64,000 nt of DNA from Streptomyces sp. QL37. Its GTDB lineage: Bacteria; Actinomycetota; Actinomycetes; Streptomycetales; Streptomycetaceae. Numbering within the stretch: the first letter of the stretch is position 1; every line of letters begins with the position of its first letter. Of this stretch, positions 24,539 through 35,370 are shown piece after piece. Below the pieces are notes generated by a model. That model ran no database searches. It was not told the DNA's origin and worked only from the letters and a program-made list of their open reading frames with translations. Position numbers and translations under genes: made by a program. The stretch spans positions 2,232,001 through 2,296,000 of the forward strand of contig NZ_PTJS01000001.1 of the NCBI RefSeq assembly GCF_002941025.1, given 5' to 3'.

Positions 24539-26464
24539 ATGCCCCCACTGCGAGCAGTACCGCCGTCCGCCGGCCGCCCGTATGCGGAGCAGACCGCCGG
24601 GGAGCGGGCCGAGGCCGCGCCGGCCGAGCACTACGCCCGGCTGGTGCGGCTCGCGTATCTCGTGCTGGCGCCCTCGCTCGGCCGTAACCGGCGGGTGCTG
24701 TCGGCCCACTGGACGGTCCAGCGGGCCCTGGCCGGCGGGCAGGGCGGAGATCCGGCGAGCGCGTACGCGCACGTACGTCTCCGGGTGCTGCGTTCCGCGC
24801 TGGAGGCGGGGCTGCCGTTGCTCCGGTTCGGCCGGCCGCGGCGGGCGCAGTTCCCGCCGCTGGTGCCGCAGGTGTGGGGGCTGCGGCTGTTCCCGCACTC
24901 CTGCGGCGCGGACGAGCTGGCTCTGGAGCAGGCGCTGGCCGAGACGTCGGGCCCCTGCCGGGCCGCGCACGTGCTGCGGGGGCTCGAAGGGCTGGACGAC
25001 GCCGAGGTGTGCCGGGTGCTGGAGGCGGCGGGTGTCGAGGAGCCCCGGGCGGCGCTGCTGGAGGCCGACGCGCTGACGGCGCCCCACGCCCTGCTGGCCT
25101 CACCGGAGTTCGACCCGTGCTCGTTGCAGGTCAGGCCGACCGATCCGGTCCGCCGCCGGCGGCGCGGGCGGGCCCTCCTGGCCGGTGCCGCCGCCCTGCT
25201 GGTCTGCGGGACGCTGATACTGATGCCGGGGGACGGCCTGGGCGGCCCGCACGCCGCTTCCGCGCCGCTCTACTCACGCAACCACACCGCCCAGCAGGCC
25301 CTGGATCCGGCTGAGTTGCGCCGGGTGCCCGGTGGGCTCTGGCGGGGTTCCACGCGCAGGGACTTCACCGTCTGGCCCACGCGCGGCGACCGGGCCGGGG
25401 ACGCCGGTCTGCTGGGCCGCGCCCTCGCCGCGTGGGCGCGGCCCGGCCCGGCGGTGGCCGTGTCGGCGACGCCCGGGACTCCCGACGGGCCGCCGATGGG
25501 ACCGCCGCAGCTGCTGTACGCGGGCGAGGCGGGCCGGGCGGCCGTGGTGCTGTTCCACGACGGTCTGCGCGTGGTGCGCTACGCCGAGCCCCGCAACGCC
25601 GATCCGTCCGGGGGTGCCGCGCTGGACTTCGCCCGGGTGGACGGTGCGGACGCGGTGGCGGCGAGTGCCCTGGTGGTGCAGCGCCGTGCCGGCCGTATCC
25701 GCTATCTGACCGCGCCCTGGGTGCGGGACGTCGGCGTGCGTGACCTGCTCGCGCCGTACGAGGCGGCCCGGTCGCTGGCCCGCGACCGCCACGGGGTGAC
25801 GGACCCGCTGGCGCTGCCGGAGACCGAGGAGGGCGGCCGGACCGGCTGCCGTTCCTGGCAGGCCCTGGAGATACGGGACGGCACCGCGGCGCACCTGATG
25901 ACGGACCTCGGTGAGCTCACCCCCGTACGCCTCACCTCCGGCGCGCCGTCGGCGCCGCACGACGTGTCGGGCCGGGCCGAGCGGGAGAGCTGGGCGCGCA
26001 CGGCCTGTCTGCTGCCGACGGTGCGGTCCAACGGCGTGCGGTCGGTGAACTCCTGGCGGTACGCGAAGCAGCGGCTGCCGGAGGGAGAGGGGGACGCCCT
26101 GTGGTTCTGCACCAGGGCGGACACCTGGCGGGGTACGGGCAGCAGGGTCCTGGCCCAGTTCCAGGCGCCGCCCGGGCTGTCGGGCGGCGCGGGGGCGCCG
26201 ACAGCGGTCGCGGCCCGCGCCGAGGACTCGCCGGACTGCGGGATGCGCAGGCCCCGGGTGCTGGCGGGTGTGCTGTGGAGGTCGGACGGCGGCCGGTGGT
26301 ACGTACTGGCGGCGGGCTCAGGGCAGTTCGCCGCCTTGACAGCGACCGGGGGCGTGCGGGGCAGGACCGACGGGCGGCTGCTGGCGCTGCCCGCCAGGGA
26401 GGGCGACCGGCCCCGGCTGGACGGGCTGCTGGCGGACGGCAGCCGGGTGGGCTCCCTGCGCTGA
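24539..26464 (+). CDS. Large single-pass membrane protein of unknown function
   Basis: A 641-residue protein. Residues 30-200 are helical and cytosolic (HYARLVRLAYLVLAPSLGRN; RAAHVLRGLEGLDDAEVCRV), vaguely like a sigma-factor-type helical domain. RRRRRGRALLAGAAALLVCG then forms one membrane segment at about 209-228. The C-terminal 400 residues would be extracellular and contain four or more cysteines and beta-rich text (FTVWPTRGDRAGDA; LLYAGEAGRAAVVLFHDGLR). No enzymatic motif is recognised. The ATG lacks a clear ribosome binding site, and the N-terminus MPPLRAVPPSAG is consistent with a leaderless start. It may sense envelope conditions, which is inference from topology only. Confidence 0.7.
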   Translation: MPPLRAVPPSAGRPYAEQTAGERAEAAPAEHYARLVRLAYLVLAPSLGRNRRVLSAHWTVQRALAGGQGGDPASAYAHVRLRVLRSALEAGLPLLRFGRPRRAQFPPLVPQVWGLRLFPHSCGADELALEQALAETSGPCRAAHVLRGLEGLDDAEVCRVLEAAGVEEPRAALLEADALTAPHALLASPEFDPCSLQVRPTDPVRRRRRGRALLAGAAALLVCGTLILMPGDGLGGPHAASAPLYSRNHTAQQALDPAELRRVPGGLWRGSTRRDFTVWPTRGDRAGDAGLLGRALAAWARPGPAVAVSATPGTPDGPPMGPPQLLYAGEAGRAAVVLFHDGLRVVRYAEPRNADPSGGAALDFARVDGADAVAASALVVQRRAGRIRYLTAPWVRDVGVRDLLAPYEAARSLARDRHGVTDPLALPETEEGGRTGCRSWQALEIRDGTAAHLMTDLGELTPVRLTSGAPSAPHDVSGRAERESWARTACLLPTVRSNGVRSVNSWRYAKQRLPEGEGDALWFCTRADTWRGTGSRVLAQFQAPPGLSGGAGAPTAVAARAEDSPDCGMRRPRVLAGVLWRSDGGRWYVLAAGSGQFAALTATGGVRGRTDGRLLALPAREGDRPRLDGLLADGSRVGSLR

Positions 26465-26517
26465 GGCCGGGGCGGGCAGGCGCAGGTCACCTGCCCTGCC
26501 CCGTTAGGCTGTTCGGC

Positions 26518-27252
26518 ATGACGACCGGGGTGCGACGCAGGATGGGCGTCGATGAGCGCAGGGCCCAGTTGATCGGTGTCGCGCTGGAGCTGTTCAGTCA
26601 CCGCTCGCCCGACGATGTGTCCGTCGACGAGATCGCGGCGGCGGCCGGCATCTCGCGCCCGCTCGTCTACCACTACTTCCCGGGGAAGCGCAGTCTGTAC
26701 GAGGCGGCGCTGAAGCGGGCCGCCGACGAGCTGTCGGGCCGCTTCCTGGAGGCGCACGAAGGGCCCCTGGGAGCGCGCCTGATGCGGGTGATGCGCCGGT
26801 TCTTCGACTTCGTCGAGGAACACGGTCCGGGCTTCGCCGCCCTGATGCGGGGCGGCCCGGCGGGCGGTTCCTCCACGGCCGACGCCCTGGTCGACGGGGT
26901 GCGGAAGGCGGCGTACGAGCAGATCATCGCGCACCTCGGGGTCCCGCACCCGCCTGCCAGGCTGGATCTCGTCGTGCGGTCCTGGGTGTCGCTGGCCGAG
27001 TCGACGGCGCTGCTCTGGCTCGACGGGAAGCGCATTCCGCGTGCGGAGCTGGAGTTGCAGCTGGTGCACGACTTCGCGGCGCTGGCATCGGTGAGCGCCG
27101 CGTACGACCAGGAGATGGCCGGCATCATGCTGCGGGTCTTCGCGCAGGAGCCGGCGGACGGCCCGTTCGGTGAACTGCTCTCCAGGCTCTCGGTCCTGGC
27201 CCCCGCCGCACCGGCCGTCCCGCCGCAGCGACTTCCTCAGCCCTTGCGGTAG
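26518..27252 (+). CDS. TetR-family transcriptional regulator
   Basis: A 244-residue repressor-type protein. The N-terminal HTH is clear: RRAQLIGVALELFSHRSPDD, VSVDEIAAAAGISRPLVYHY and FPGKRSLYEAAL. The C-terminal helical ligand domain includes VMRRFFDFVEEHGPGFAAL and WVSLAESTALLWLDGKRI. The ATG 26518 lies 54 bp after the membrane protein gene. Its 3' end overlaps the convergent isomerase gene by 16 bp. The ligand is unknown. Confidence 0.9.
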   Translation: MTTGVRRRMGVDERRAQLIGVALELFSHRSPDDVSVDEIAAAAGISRPLVYHYFPGKRSLYEAALKRAADELSGRFLEAHEGPLGARLMRVMRRFFDFVEEHGPGFAALMRGGPAGGSSTADALVDGVRKAAYEQIIAHLGVPHPPARLDLVVRSWVSLAESTALLWLDGKRIPRAELELQLVHDFAALASVSAAYDQEMAGIMLRVFAQEPADGPFGELLSRLSVLAPAAPAVPPQRLPQPLR

Positions 27253-27587
27253 GACGCGTCCAGGTCCCGGACCTCGGCCGACGCGTGGACGGTGAGGCCG
27301 TCGACCGGCTTCAGGTGCCCGGCCAGCAGCTCCAGGACGGCCTCCGTCAGTCGTGCCTTGATCTCGGGGGTCCGGCCGGGCAGCATCGCGATGGAGACGT
27401 TCACGACGCCGTCGCCCGCGGCGGCGTCACCGGCGACGAAGTCCTCGGCCCGGTGGAACCGGGTCTTGCAGGCGGGGATCTTGGTGGACACGGTCTCGGC
27501 GACGAGCGGGTGCAGGGCGAGCGCGAAGCCGCGGCGGTCGAAGCTGTCGTCGAGCTCGGCGGAGTAGTCGACGGTGATCTGCGGCAT
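27237..27587 (-). CDS. 5-carboxymethyl-2-hydroxymuconate isomerase-like tautomerase
   Basis: A 116-residue cytosolic protein of the CHMI branch of the tautomerase superfamily. The proline directly after the initiator Met (MPQITVDYSAEL) would become the N-terminal catalytic base. LHPLVAETVSTKIPACKTRF and the FVAGD, VNVSIAMLPGRTPEIKARLT and LTVHASAEVRDLD segments match the family. In homoprotocatechuate degradation CHMI isomerises the ring-cleavage product, but no such pathway genes are nearby, so the substrate is open. ATG 27587 has AGGAG upstream. Confidence 0.85.
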   Translation of the reverse strand: MPQITVDYSAELDDSFDRRGFALALHPLVAETVSTKIPACKTRFHRAEDFVAGDAAAGDGVVNVSIAMLPGRTPEIKARLTEAVLELLAGHLKPVDGLTVHASAEVRDLDASYRKG

Positions 27588-27694
27588 CAAGCGCTCCTGA
27601 TTGCGAGTACGGGTCCGTATACGTGTACAGCGTGCACGCACGTGTACGGATTCAGCTTCGCGTGATCCCGCCGCCCGCACAAGGGAGCACCTGA

Positions 27695-27743
27695 ACGGCC
27701 GGTCCCGGCTCCCGCCACGGAGGCGGGAGCCGGGACCGGCCGT
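27695..27743. terminator. Terminator downstream of the pullulanase gene
   Basis: A perfect 22-bp stem (27695-27716 with 27722-27743) with a 5-nt loop, 14 bp beyond the minus-strand gene end. Confidence 0.9.
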
Positions 27744-27757
27744 CGGTGGGGCGGGCG

Positions 27758-30700
27758 TCAGCGCTGGGTGAACACGGCGACCGTGCGTCCCGGGACGGTG
27801 AAGCTGCCCGACTTCCCCTCGTACGAGGACTTCTTGACGGCGGCGTCCGCGCCCGCCGCCTGGACGGGGTGCAGCGCGTACGCCTTCCCGGCGAGCCCGG
27901 GGATGTCCTGGCTCTGCGTGCCGGGGGTGGCGTTCATGACGACGACCAGGTCGCCCAGGCGCATCGTGATCACGCCGGGTGTCTCCTCCTTGCCGGAGAG
28001 CGGGAAGGACAGGGTGGACTGCACCTGCTCGGTGGTGGCGAGGCCGAAGTCCTTCTCGGTGGTGCGGATGGTGAGCAGGTCCTGGTACGCGGCCGACGCG
28101 CCGGTGATCTCCGCGCACCCGGGGGTGAGCGCGTCGGCGGTGAGCAGCGGTGCGCCGTAGGACCACTTGTCCTTGTTGTCCGCGGCGGGCGGCAGGCCCC
28201 GTCCGAAGCCGTTGCCCTTGCGGCAGTCCCAGTGCAGCGCGTTGAACCAGTCCCCGCTGTCGTAGGAGTTGCGGTCCAGCGACTTGGAGCGCAGCAGGTC
28301 GGTGCCGGCCTGGGAGAGCGCCGGTCCCTGCGAGAGCACGGCGGTCGCCATCGCCACGACCTGCATGCGGGCCCGGTCGGCGGCCGGGGTGTCCGCCGGG
28401 AGCTTGAAGGCGAGGGCGTCGTAGAGGGTTTCGTTGTCGTGGGCGTCGGCGTAGGCCAGCGCGTCACCCGGCGCCGCCGCGTATCCGGCGGGGGCGCCGT
28501 TGTAGTCGACGGCCGAGCCCTTGACCGTACGGCCCTGGGTGTCGGTGAAGGTGTAGTCGGCGAGGTTGCCGGTGAGACCGACCTTGATCAGGTCCTGGTA
28601 GTGGAGCAGCCGGGCCCTCTGCTCGGCTTCGGTGCCGTTGGCGGCCGAGGTGTTGGGGTCGGTGTAGAGACCGGAGGCGAAGCCCTGGACACCGGGGTCC
28701 TCGTCGAAGGGGCCGCCGCCGCGCACGGCGTCACGGGACCGGTCGGAGAAGGTGGCGATGCCGGTGCCGGCCATGTTCTTCTGGGTGGCCTGGACGAAGC
28801 GGGCGTCGTCGGCGATCTCACCGAAGTTCCAGCCCTCGCCGTACAGGATGATCTTCTTCCCGTCGACGCCGTCCTCGGCGACGGTCAGCTCGTCGAGGGC
28901 CTCGCGGACCGCGAGGATGTTGGCCTTGGGGTGGTGCCCCATCAGGTCGAAGCGGAAGCCGTCGACCTTGTACTCCTTGGCCCAGGTGACGATCGAGTCC
29001 ACGACGAGCTTGCCCATCATGGTGTTCTCGGGCGCGGTGTTGGCGCAGCAGGTCGAGGTGGCGACGGTGCCGTCCTCCAGGAGCCGCTGGTAGTAGCCGG
29101 GTACGATCCGGTCGAGGACGGACTTGTCGTCCTGGCCGGAGGCGACGGTGTGGTTGTAGACGACGTCCATGACGGTCCGCAGTCCGGCGCCGTTGAGCCC
29201 CTGGACCATCTGCCGGAACTCGACCGTGCGCTTCGTGCCGTCGGGGTCGGAGGCGTAGCCGCCCTCGGGGACCGTGTAGTGCAGCGGGTCGTAGCCCCAG
29301 TTGAAGGCGTCCTTCGCGGCGGCCTTCGTGACGCAGGCCTGCTGCTCCTCGGAGTCGGGGGCGTAGACGGACAGGTCGCAGGCCGGCTTCTGCTGGTCGG
29401 ACTTCTTCTCGGGGATCGTCCCGATGTCGAAGGCGGGCAGCAGGTGGACGTGGCTGGTGCCGGAGCCGGCGAGCTCCTTGAGGTGCTTCATGCCGTCGGA
29501 GCGGGTGTCGGTGAAGGCGAGGTACTCACCGGGGTGCTTCGACGTGGTGTCCGTGATCGAGAAGTCGCGGACGTGCAGCTCCTGGATCTGGGCGTCGCGC
29601 ATCGGGACCGCGGCCGGCTTCTTCAGGCCGGACCAGCCGCGCGGGGCCAGCTTCGGGTCGTCGAGGTCGACGACGAGGCTGCGGGCGGAGTCGGCGGTCA
29701 GCGCGGTGGAGTAGGGGTCGGTGACCTTGTTGGTGACCATCTTCTGGACGGTGGGCGCCCAGACGTCCACGGAGTACCGGTACGGCTTGCCGTTCCAGCT
29801 CTTCTTCCCGGTGACCGACCAGACGCCGGTGCGGTCGTCGCGCCGCATCGGGACGGTCCTCCCGTCGAGTTCGAGCGAGACGGTGCGGGCGGTGGGTGCC
29901 CAGACGGAGAGCGTCGGGCTGCTCTTGCGGAAGACGGGTCCGAGGGCGGAGCCGCTCGCGGCCTTCCCGTACAGCGCGTCCAGCACACCCGCGGTCTGTA
30001 CGCCGGTGGCGGCGAGCAGGGCGCCGTTGGCGGCGCGCTGGGTGGCGATCAGCTGGCCGCGGAGTGACTCACGGACGCGGTCCCGGTCCCGGGTGTCGAC
30101 GGTGAACGCCGGATAGTCCTTGAGGTGCGGGTACTTCGCCTTCTGCGCGTCGGTGAGTTCGGTGGCGCCGAGCCGCAGCCACTGTCCCTCGTCGGAGAGG
30201 GCGCCGTCGACGACGGAGATCCCGCCGTTCTTCGCGTACACGAGCTGCTGGCTGGTGGCGTCGGTCGCCTTGACCTTCCAGACCACGGTGTTCGCGTCGA
30301 TCCACTGTGCCTCGGCCTTGGTCAGGTCCGGGGTGGGCACCCCGCCGGCCTGCGGCAGCAGATAGCCGGACTTCCCGCCGAGCATCCAGACCTCGTGCCC
30401 GTACGAGGCGATGTCGAGCGACTGGTCGCTCGGAAGGTCCTTCTCGTCGCCCTTGTGGAGGATGTAGCTGAGCGAGGTGGCGCCGTCGGTGAGCGGGACC
30501 TCGAAGGTCACGCCGTACGCGTCGGTCTTCACGGGCTGCAAAGGCTTGGCCCAGTCCGTGGGCGAGGCCGCGCCGGTCCAGGTGTGCAGTCCCCAGCCGT
30601 CGTAGTCGCCGTCGGCGCGGTGGTAGTGCAGGACGGCCTTGGAGGTGTCCTGCGCCGGGGCCTCGGGAGCCTCGGTGGCCTGCTCGTCCTTGCCCTGCTC

Positions 30701-33064
30701 GACCCAGACCTGGCCGGTCCTGGCCAGGTCGACGGTGCGTTCGGGACCGTCGGCGGTGCCGTTCTTCTCGACCGTGTACGGGACCGAGGAGGCGCCCTCG
30801 TCGAGGTCGATCCAGGCGAACGCGCCGTAGGCGTCCCGCCCGACGAAGTCGGCGGTCCTGCCGCCGGACTTCAGCTGCCAGCCCTCGTAGTCGCCGTCCG
30901 CGCGCTTGTAGTGGACGATCGCGTGGTCCCGCTCGACGGCCACGGGCTTCGGGGCGGCCGGGGCCTGGCCCGCGGTCGTGGAGGCGAGGGCGCTCGCGGT
31001 GCGTCCGGCGCGGTCGACGACGACGGCCTTGTACCGCAGCGCGGTGCCCGCCTTCACCGACTCGTCCAGGTGCTGGGTGACCTTGTACGGGGCGTGGTCG
31101 GCGGAGCCGAGGGTGACCCACTTGCCGTTGCCGGTCTGCGCGGCGAAGACGACCCGGTTCAGCCCGCCGCCGTCGACGTCGGCGGTGAGCTCGACGGTGC
31201 CGGTGGCTCCGGCGGCCGGGGCCTTCAGGGTGACCGACGGCTTGGTGGCGGGGGTCGTGAGCGCCTTGTCGGCGCGGAGCACGACGCTGGACAGCGCGGG
31301 CACGGTGACCTCGACGGTCTTGTCGGCGCCGCTGCGGACGGTGCCGGAACCGCCGTACAGAGTGCGGAAGTTCATGCCGGCCGACTCGGTGGGCAGCTCG
31401 ACGGTCCTCGCCTCGGTGGAGTTGTTGGAGGCGACGACGTATTCGTACGGCCGCTTGGTGTCCGTGCGCGAGAAGGCGTGGACGGAGTCCTTCGAGTAGC
31501 GCTCGGTCTGCACGCCGTCGCGCAGGGCCGGGTGCTCGCGGGTGAGCTTCGACAGGGCCGCTATGGAGCGGTAGAGCGGGTGGGTGGTGTCGTACGCGTC
31601 GGAGGCGTGGGTGCGGTCGGTGCCGATCTGGTCGTCGTCGAGGTAGTCGGCGGTCTTCGAGGCGAACAGCGTCTGGCGTGCGTCCTTGTCGCCGCCCGCC
31701 CCGGTGTAGCCCTGCTCGTCGCCGTAGTAGATCACCGGGTTTCCGCGGCCGAGGAACATCAGCTCGTCGGCGAGGCGGGCGCGGTCCAGGAGCTCGGCGT
31801 CGCCGGCCTTCGGGTTGTCCTGCTTCAGGAAGGTGCCGATGCGGCCCATGTCGTGGTTGCCGAGGAAGGTGACCTGCTCGTAGGCGTTGGCCTTGTCGGT
31901 GGTGTAGCGGTAGTCGTCACCGTAGACCGAGGCGAGCTTCGAGGCCGGGGCGCCCTGGGAGGCGTACTGCCGGGCGGCTTCCTGGAAGGGGAAGTCGAGC
32001 GTGGCGTCGAGCCTGCCCCGCGTCACGTAGGGCGAGGTGATCGCGGTGTCGGCGGAGTAGACCTCGCCGAACATGAAGAAGTCATCCCGGCCGCGCTTCG
32101 CCGCGTAGTCGTCGAGGGCGGTGGCCCACTGGGTCCAGAAGTCCAGGTCGACGTGCTTGACGGTGTCGATGCGGAAGCCGTCGATGTCGAAGTCGCGGAC
32201 CCACTTCTCGTAGATCTTCTCCATGCCGGAGACGACCTCGGGGCGCTCGGTCCACAGGTCGTCGAGGCCGGAGAAGTCGCCGTACTCGGTGGACTCGCCC
32301 GCATAGGTCGAGTCACCCCGGTTGTGGTACATCGTGCTGTCGTTGAGCCAGGAGGGGACCTTCTTCCCGGTGTTCACCGGGGTGTACGGGAAGGAGTCGG
32401 CGTCCACGTCCTCGACGCCCTGGGTGTCGTCGAAGGGGCGGCCGTCCTCGTCGAGGTACGGGAAGGCGCCCTTGGGCTTGTAGCCGTACTTCTTCTCGGC
32501 GTAGTCGACGGTGTCGGCGGTGTGGTTGGTGATGACGTCGAAGAAGACCTTCATGCCCTTGCCGTGGGCCTTGTCGATCAGCTTCGTGAGGTCCGCGTTG
32601 GTGCCGAAGTGCGGGTCGACCTGGGTGAAGTCGGTGATCCAGTAGCCGTGGTAGCCGGCCGACGCGTTGTCGCCCGTGCCCTGGACGGGCCGGTTCTTGA
32701 AGATCGGGGCGAGCCAGATCGCGGTGGTGCCGAGGCCCTTGATGTAGTCGAGCCGCTGGGTGAGGCCCTTGAGGTCGCCGCCCTGGTAGAACCCCTTGTC
32801 CGTGGGGTCGTAGCCGGTCTCCAGCCGCGAGCCGGTCAGACCGCCGCGGTCGTTGGAGGTGTCCCCGTTGGCGAAGCGGTCGGGCAGCACGAAGTAGAAC
32901 TGCTCGCGGGTCAGGTCGTGCCTGGCCGGCTCCTTGGCGAGTTTCGCGTCCGAGGGCGGGGACGGAGGTCTGGGCGCGGCGGACGCGGAGGCCGCCGGCA
33001 CGACGGGGAGCAGTGCCGCGCACAGTGCGGCGACGGCTCCCCGCCGGAGGGTGGTTCGGGACAC
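27758..33064 (-). CDS. pulA: Secreted bifunctional amylase-pullulanase with two GH13 catalytic domains
   Basis: A 1768-residue extracellular starch/pullulan hydrolase. A Sec signal peptide covers about residues 1-30 (ending ASASAA). The first GH13 domain (about 50-600) has DVITNH (176-181), nucleophile D300 in GFRID, acid E334 in FGEVYS and D405 in FLGNHD. Two PUD/CBM41-type modules follow ([12 protein letters not shown] and [12 protein letters not shown]), then a CBM48-like region. The pullulanase-type GH13 domain has DVVYNHT, D1373 in [11 protein letters not shown]1410 in YGEGWNFGE and D1543 in AHDNET. Alpha-1,4 and alpha-1,6 cleavage in one chain is inferred. GTG start with AGAGGAG upstream. 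It lies 91 bp downstream of the amylase gene, with a hairpin between them. Confidence 0.92.
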   Translation of the reverse strand: MSRTTLRRGAVAALCAALLPVVPAASASAAPRPPSPPSDAKLAKEPARHDLTREQFYFVLPDRFANGDTSNDRGGLTGSRLETGYDPTDKGFYQGGDLKGLTQRLDYIKGLGTTAIWLAPIFKNRPVQGTGDNASAGYHGYWITDFTQVDPHFGTNADLTKLIDKAHGKGMKVFFDVITNHTADTVDYAEKKYGYKPKGAFPYLDEDGRPFDDTQGVEDVDADSFPYTPVNTGKKVPSWLNDSTMYHNRGDSTYAGESTEYGDFSGLDDLWTERPEVVSGMEKIYEKWVRDFDIDGFRIDTVKHVDLDFWTQWATALDDYAAKRGRDDFFMFGEVYSADTAITSPYVTRGRLDATLDFPFQEAARQYASQGAPASKLASVYGDDYRYTTDKANAYEQVTFLGNHDMGRIGTFLKQDNPKAGDAELLDRARLADELMFLGRGNPVIYYGDEQGYTGAGGDKDARQTLFASKTADYLDDDQIGTDRTHASDAYDTTHPLYRSIAALSKLTREHPALRDGVQTERYSKDSVHAFSRTDTKRPYEYVVASNNSTEARTVELPTESAGMNFRTLYGGSGTVRSGADKTVEVTVPALSSVVLRADKALTTPATKPSVTLKAPAAGATGTVELTADVDGGGLNRVVFAAQTGNGKWVTLGSADHAPYKVTQHLDESVKAGTALRYKAVVVDRAGRTASALASTTAGQAPAAPKPVAVERDHAIVHYKRADGDYEGWQLKSGGRTADFVGRDAYGAFAWIDLDEGASSVPYTVEKNGTADGPERTVDLARTGQVWVEQGKDEQATEAPEAPAQDTSKAVLHYHRADGDYDGWGLHTWTGAASPTDWAKPLQPVKTDAYGVTFEVPLTDGATSLSYILHKGDEKDLPSDQSLDIASYGHEVWMLGGKSGYLLPQAGGVPTPDLTKAEAQWIDANTVVWKVKATDATSQQLVYAKNGGISVVDGALSDEGQWLRLGATELTDAQKAKYPHLKDYPAFTVDTRDRDRVRESLRGQLIATQRAANGALLAATGVQTAGVLDALYGKAASGSALGPVFRKSSPTLSVWAPTARTVSLELDGRTVPMRRDDRTGVWSVTGKKSWNGKPYRYSVDVWAPTVQKMVTNKVTDPYSTALTADSARSLVVDLDDPKLAPRGWSGLKKPAAVPMRDAQIQELHVRDFSITDTTSKHPGEYLAFTDTRSDGMKHLKELAGSGTSHVHLLPAFDIGTIPEKKSDQQKPACDLSVYAPDSEEQQACVTKAAAKDAFNWGYDPLHYTVPEGGYASDPDGTKRTVEFRQMVQGLNGAGLRTVMDVVYNHTVASGQDDKSVLDRIVPGYYQRLLEDGTVATSTCCANTAPENTMMGKLVVDSIVTWAKEYKVDGFRFDLMGHHPKANILAVREALDELTVAEDGVDGKKIILYGEGWNFGEIADDARFVQATQKNMAGTGIATFSDRSRDAVRGGGPFDEDPGVQGFASGLYTDPNTSAANGTEAEQRARLLHYQDLIKVGLTGNLADYTFTDTQGRTVKGSAVDYNGAPAGYAAAPGDALAYADAHDNETLYDALAFKLPADTPAADRARMQVVAMATAVLSQGPALSQAGTDLLRSKSLDRNSYDSGDWFNALHWDCRKGNGFGRGLPPAADNKDKWSYGAPLLTADALTPGCAEITGASAAYQDLLTIRTTEKDFGLATTEQVQSTLSFPLSGKEETPGVITMRLGDLVVVMNATPGTQSQDIPGLAGKAYALHPVQAAGADAAVKKSSYEGKSGSFTVPGRTVAVFTQR

Positions 33065-33107
33065 GGGCGGGTACTCCTCTTTCGGGGATCGGGCGGTGTG
33101 GAGCGGT

Positions 33108-33145
33108 GCGGGCCGGGGACGCTCACCCTCGCGTCCCCGGCCCGC
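33108..33145 (-). terminator. Terminator or attenuating hairpin between amylase and pullulanase genes
   Basis: A perfect 15-bp stem (33108-33122 with 33131-33145) with an 8-nt loop, beginning 11 bp after the amylase stop. Only 43 bp separate it from the pullulanase start, so pullulanase expression may depend on read-through. Confidence 0.75.
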
Positions 33146-33155
33146 CGGGTGTGGT

Positions 33156-34874
33156 TCAGCCGCGCCAGACGTCGGCGGTCAGGGCGACCTTGCCGGAGGC
33201 GGGCACGGTGGCGGTGCGGTTGGCGCCGCTCTCCCAGGTGACGGTGCCGCTCGCGTCCTTGCGGAGGTACTTGTACTCGAACGAGGTCCCGGCGGGCAGG
33301 GCTACGTCGAGCTTCCAGACGGGGTAGGCCGCCGGGTCGAGCTTCAGCGCACCGCCGGGCGCCCAGTTGCCGAGCGCGGCCTGGCTGCCGGTGACGTAGA
33401 TGTTCTGGCCGGGCTGGGTGCCGGCGTTGACGCCGAAGGACGCGCCTGACTGGCCGGTGCCGGGGTCAGGGGTGGTACCGCCGGAGCAGCTACGGGCGTT
33501 GACGTGCAGCGCGACGGCGGTGTTCGCGCCCAGGGTGGCGGTGAACTGTCCGGAGCCGTTGACGGTGACGCCCTTGCCGGACTGGACGTCGCAGTAGTCA
33601 CCGGCGGGCAGCGACGTCTGGAACGTACGGGTCAGCGAGGAGCCCTCGTGGTTGATGGCGACGTACGCCTTGGAGCCCCGGCCGAAGGCGATCTGGTCAC
33701 CACCGTTGTCCCACCAGTTCGAGACGCCCTGGCCACGGGCGGCGTTGCGGAAGCCGACCATGGAGGAGATCTCGCGCCAGGCGTGCTGGCACTTCCAGCC
33801 GCCGCTGTAGCAGGCGCTCACCTGGCCGCCGCTGGGCGGTCCCGCGTCCTTGTCGGACCACTCGTAGCCGGAGTGGACGTCCGGGGAGCCGTAGGGGTAG
33901 GCCAGCATGAAGACGCTCGCCAGGGTGTAGTTGGCGCCGTCCTTGTAGTTCAGGGTGTCGCCGCCGCGCTCGGTGTCGTGGTTGTCGACGAAGACCGCGG
34001 ACTTGCCGGACTCCATGAAGCCCCAGCCCTCGCCGAAGTTCTTCAGGTTGGCGAGGTTCTCGTTGTTGAAGACCTGCTTGAGGCCGCGGCCGTAGCGGAA
34101 CTCCTGGACGTCGCCGCTGCCGAGGTACTCGGAGGGCGAGACGGCCTCGCCGGCCCCGTATATCGCCTCGTGCTTCCAGTACACACCGGTGATGCTCAGC
34201 CGGGACTTGATGTTCGCGAGGTCGGCGGCCGGCATGTGCTTGGCGGCGTCGATCCGGAAGCCGTCGACACCGAGGGAGAGCAGGTCGTTGAGGTAACCGG
34301 CTATCCGGCCGCGTACGTACTCCTCACCGGTGTCCAGGTCGGCGAGGCCCACCAGTTCGCAGTTCTGGACGTTGCCGCGGTCGCCGTAGTTGTTGATCTG
34401 CGACTGGCAGTCGTTCATGTCGCTGACGGAGTAAGTGCCCGGGTAGTCGTACTTGCTGTACGAGGAACCGCCCGTGCCGGTGCCGGACCCGGCCGACATG
34501 TGGTTGATCACCGAGTCGGCGATGACCTTGACGCCCGCGCCGTGGCACGTGCTGACCATGTTCGCGAAGGCCGTACGGTCGCCGAGCCGCCCGGCGATCT
34601 TGTAGCTCACGGGCTGGTACGAGGTCCACCACTGGCTTCCCTGGATGTGCTCCTGGGGCGGTGAGACCTGGACGAAGCCGTAACCGGCCGGGCCGAGGCT
34701 GTCCGTACACGCCTTGGCCACGGACGCGAAGTTCCACTCGAACATCACCGCGGTGACGTCCTTCTCGCCGGGCGGCGCGGCTTGGGCGGTTCCGGCGCCG
34801 GACACGGCGGGGACAGCGAGAACTGCGGCGCCCGTGGCGAGGGCGAGCGCGGCAGACAGGGGTCTGCGTGCCAT
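33156..34874 (-). CDS. amy: Secreted alpha-amylase (GH13) with C-terminal CBM20 starch-binding domain
   Basis: A 572-residue extracellular endo-amylase. A signal peptide ends near [10 protein letters not shown]. The GH13 barrel has VIADSVINH, nucleophile D209 in GFRIDAAKH, acid/base E236 in KHEAIYG and D300 in FVDNHD, the layout of Streptomyces/animal-type amylases. After a Thr/Pro/Gly linker ([13 protein letters not shown]) the last 95 residues are a CBM20: [32 protein letters not shown] and [12 protein letters not shown] 34874 follows AGGAGG; a longer frame to 34931 lacks signal-peptide character. The TTGCA/TGCAA motifs upstream suggest control by the maltose LacI regulator. Confidence 0.95.
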   Translation of the reverse strand: MARRPLSAALALATGAAVLAVPAVSGAGTAQAAPPGEKDVTAVMFEWNFASVAKACTDSLGPAGYGFVQVSPPQEHIQGSQWWTSYQPVSYKIAGRLGDRTAFANMVSTCHGAGVKVIADSVINHMSAGSGTGTGGSSYSKYDYPGTYSVSDMNDCQSQINNYGDRGNVQNCELVGLADLDTGEEYVRGRIAGYLNDLLSLGVDGFRIDAAKHMPAADLANIKSRLSITGVYWKHEAIYGAGEAVSPSEYLGSGDVQEFRYGRGLKQVFNNENLANLKNFGEGWGFMESGKSAVFVDNHDTERGGDTLNYKDGANYTLASVFMLAYPYGSPDVHSGYEWSDKDAGPPSGGQVSACYSGGWKCQHAWREISSMVGFRNAARGQGVSNWWDNGGDQIAFGRGSKAYVAINHEGSSLTRTFQTSLPAGDYCDVQSGKGVTVNGSGQFTATLGANTAVALHVNARSCSGGTTPDPGTGQSGASFGVNAGTQPGQNIYVTGSQAALGNWAPGGALKLDPAAYPVWKLDVALPAGTSFEYKYLRKDASGTVTWESGANRTATVPASGKVALTADVWRG

Positions 34875-34961
34875 GACGTTCCTCCTGCGGTGGGGGAAGT
34901 GCGGGGATGGCGGAGCAGCCTCACCGGGCAACGCGCCGTGCCGTCAAGGCTTCTGAAGGTT

Positions 34962-34979
34962 CTTGCAGCAAGAATGCAA
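34962..34979. promoter_or_regulatory. MalR-like operator upstream of the amylase gene
   Basis: CTTGC-A-GCAAG (34962-34972) is a perfect palindrome, and TTGCA (34963-34967) with TGCAA (34975-34979) forms a wider one. GCAA/TTGC palindromes also occur in the malE-malR gap. It lies about 90 bp upstream of the amylase ATG. Confidence 0.5.
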
Positions 34980-35370
34980 AAACTGGGGTGCAGCAGACCG
35001 TACGAGCCTGACCTGCCCCGGTCAACCCCCTGGACACGACGCGATTACGTCCCGCTCACATCGACGAAATCTCGGAGATTTCTTCCTGCAAGGACTTACG
35101 CAAAATATTGCGGGGCTGTTAAGTTCGTCCCGACTCCGGCCCGGTCGGCCGGGGGTCCGGCACGCCGGGCCCCACGCGCCCGTCCGGCCGGGCCGGTCAC
35201 TGCGCGGAGAAGTCCGGACGTCACTTCCCCGCCGGCCCGGCCGGACGGGCGCGTGGGGCCCGGCGTGCCGGGCCCCCCGCCCCCCCCCGCCCCGGGGCGC
35301 CGGGGCCCCCCCCACCTCGAAAACCACCCCGGCCGCACCCCCCCAACGACTCCTTGGTGCGGGGTGCCGG
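34980..35370. repeat. Gene-free stretch with a 40-bp perfect inverted repeat and poly-C tract
   Basis: No gene is supported here. Near 35090-35115 is AT-rich text with GCAA-AATA-TTGC (another maltose-operator-like palindrome). Bases 35157-35196 are the exact reverse complement of 35232-35271, with a 35-nt spacer. This is followed by runs of 6-10 C residues around 35274-35330. The hairpin sits downstream of the GlxA-type regulator gene and may terminate it, but its arm length is unusual. Confidence 0.75.

Noticed and set aside
27746..33241. Very long open frames on the + strand opposite the pullulanase gene
   Set aside because: Antisense shadows of the GH13 coding strand with Val/Gly/Asp-rich non-protein-like text.
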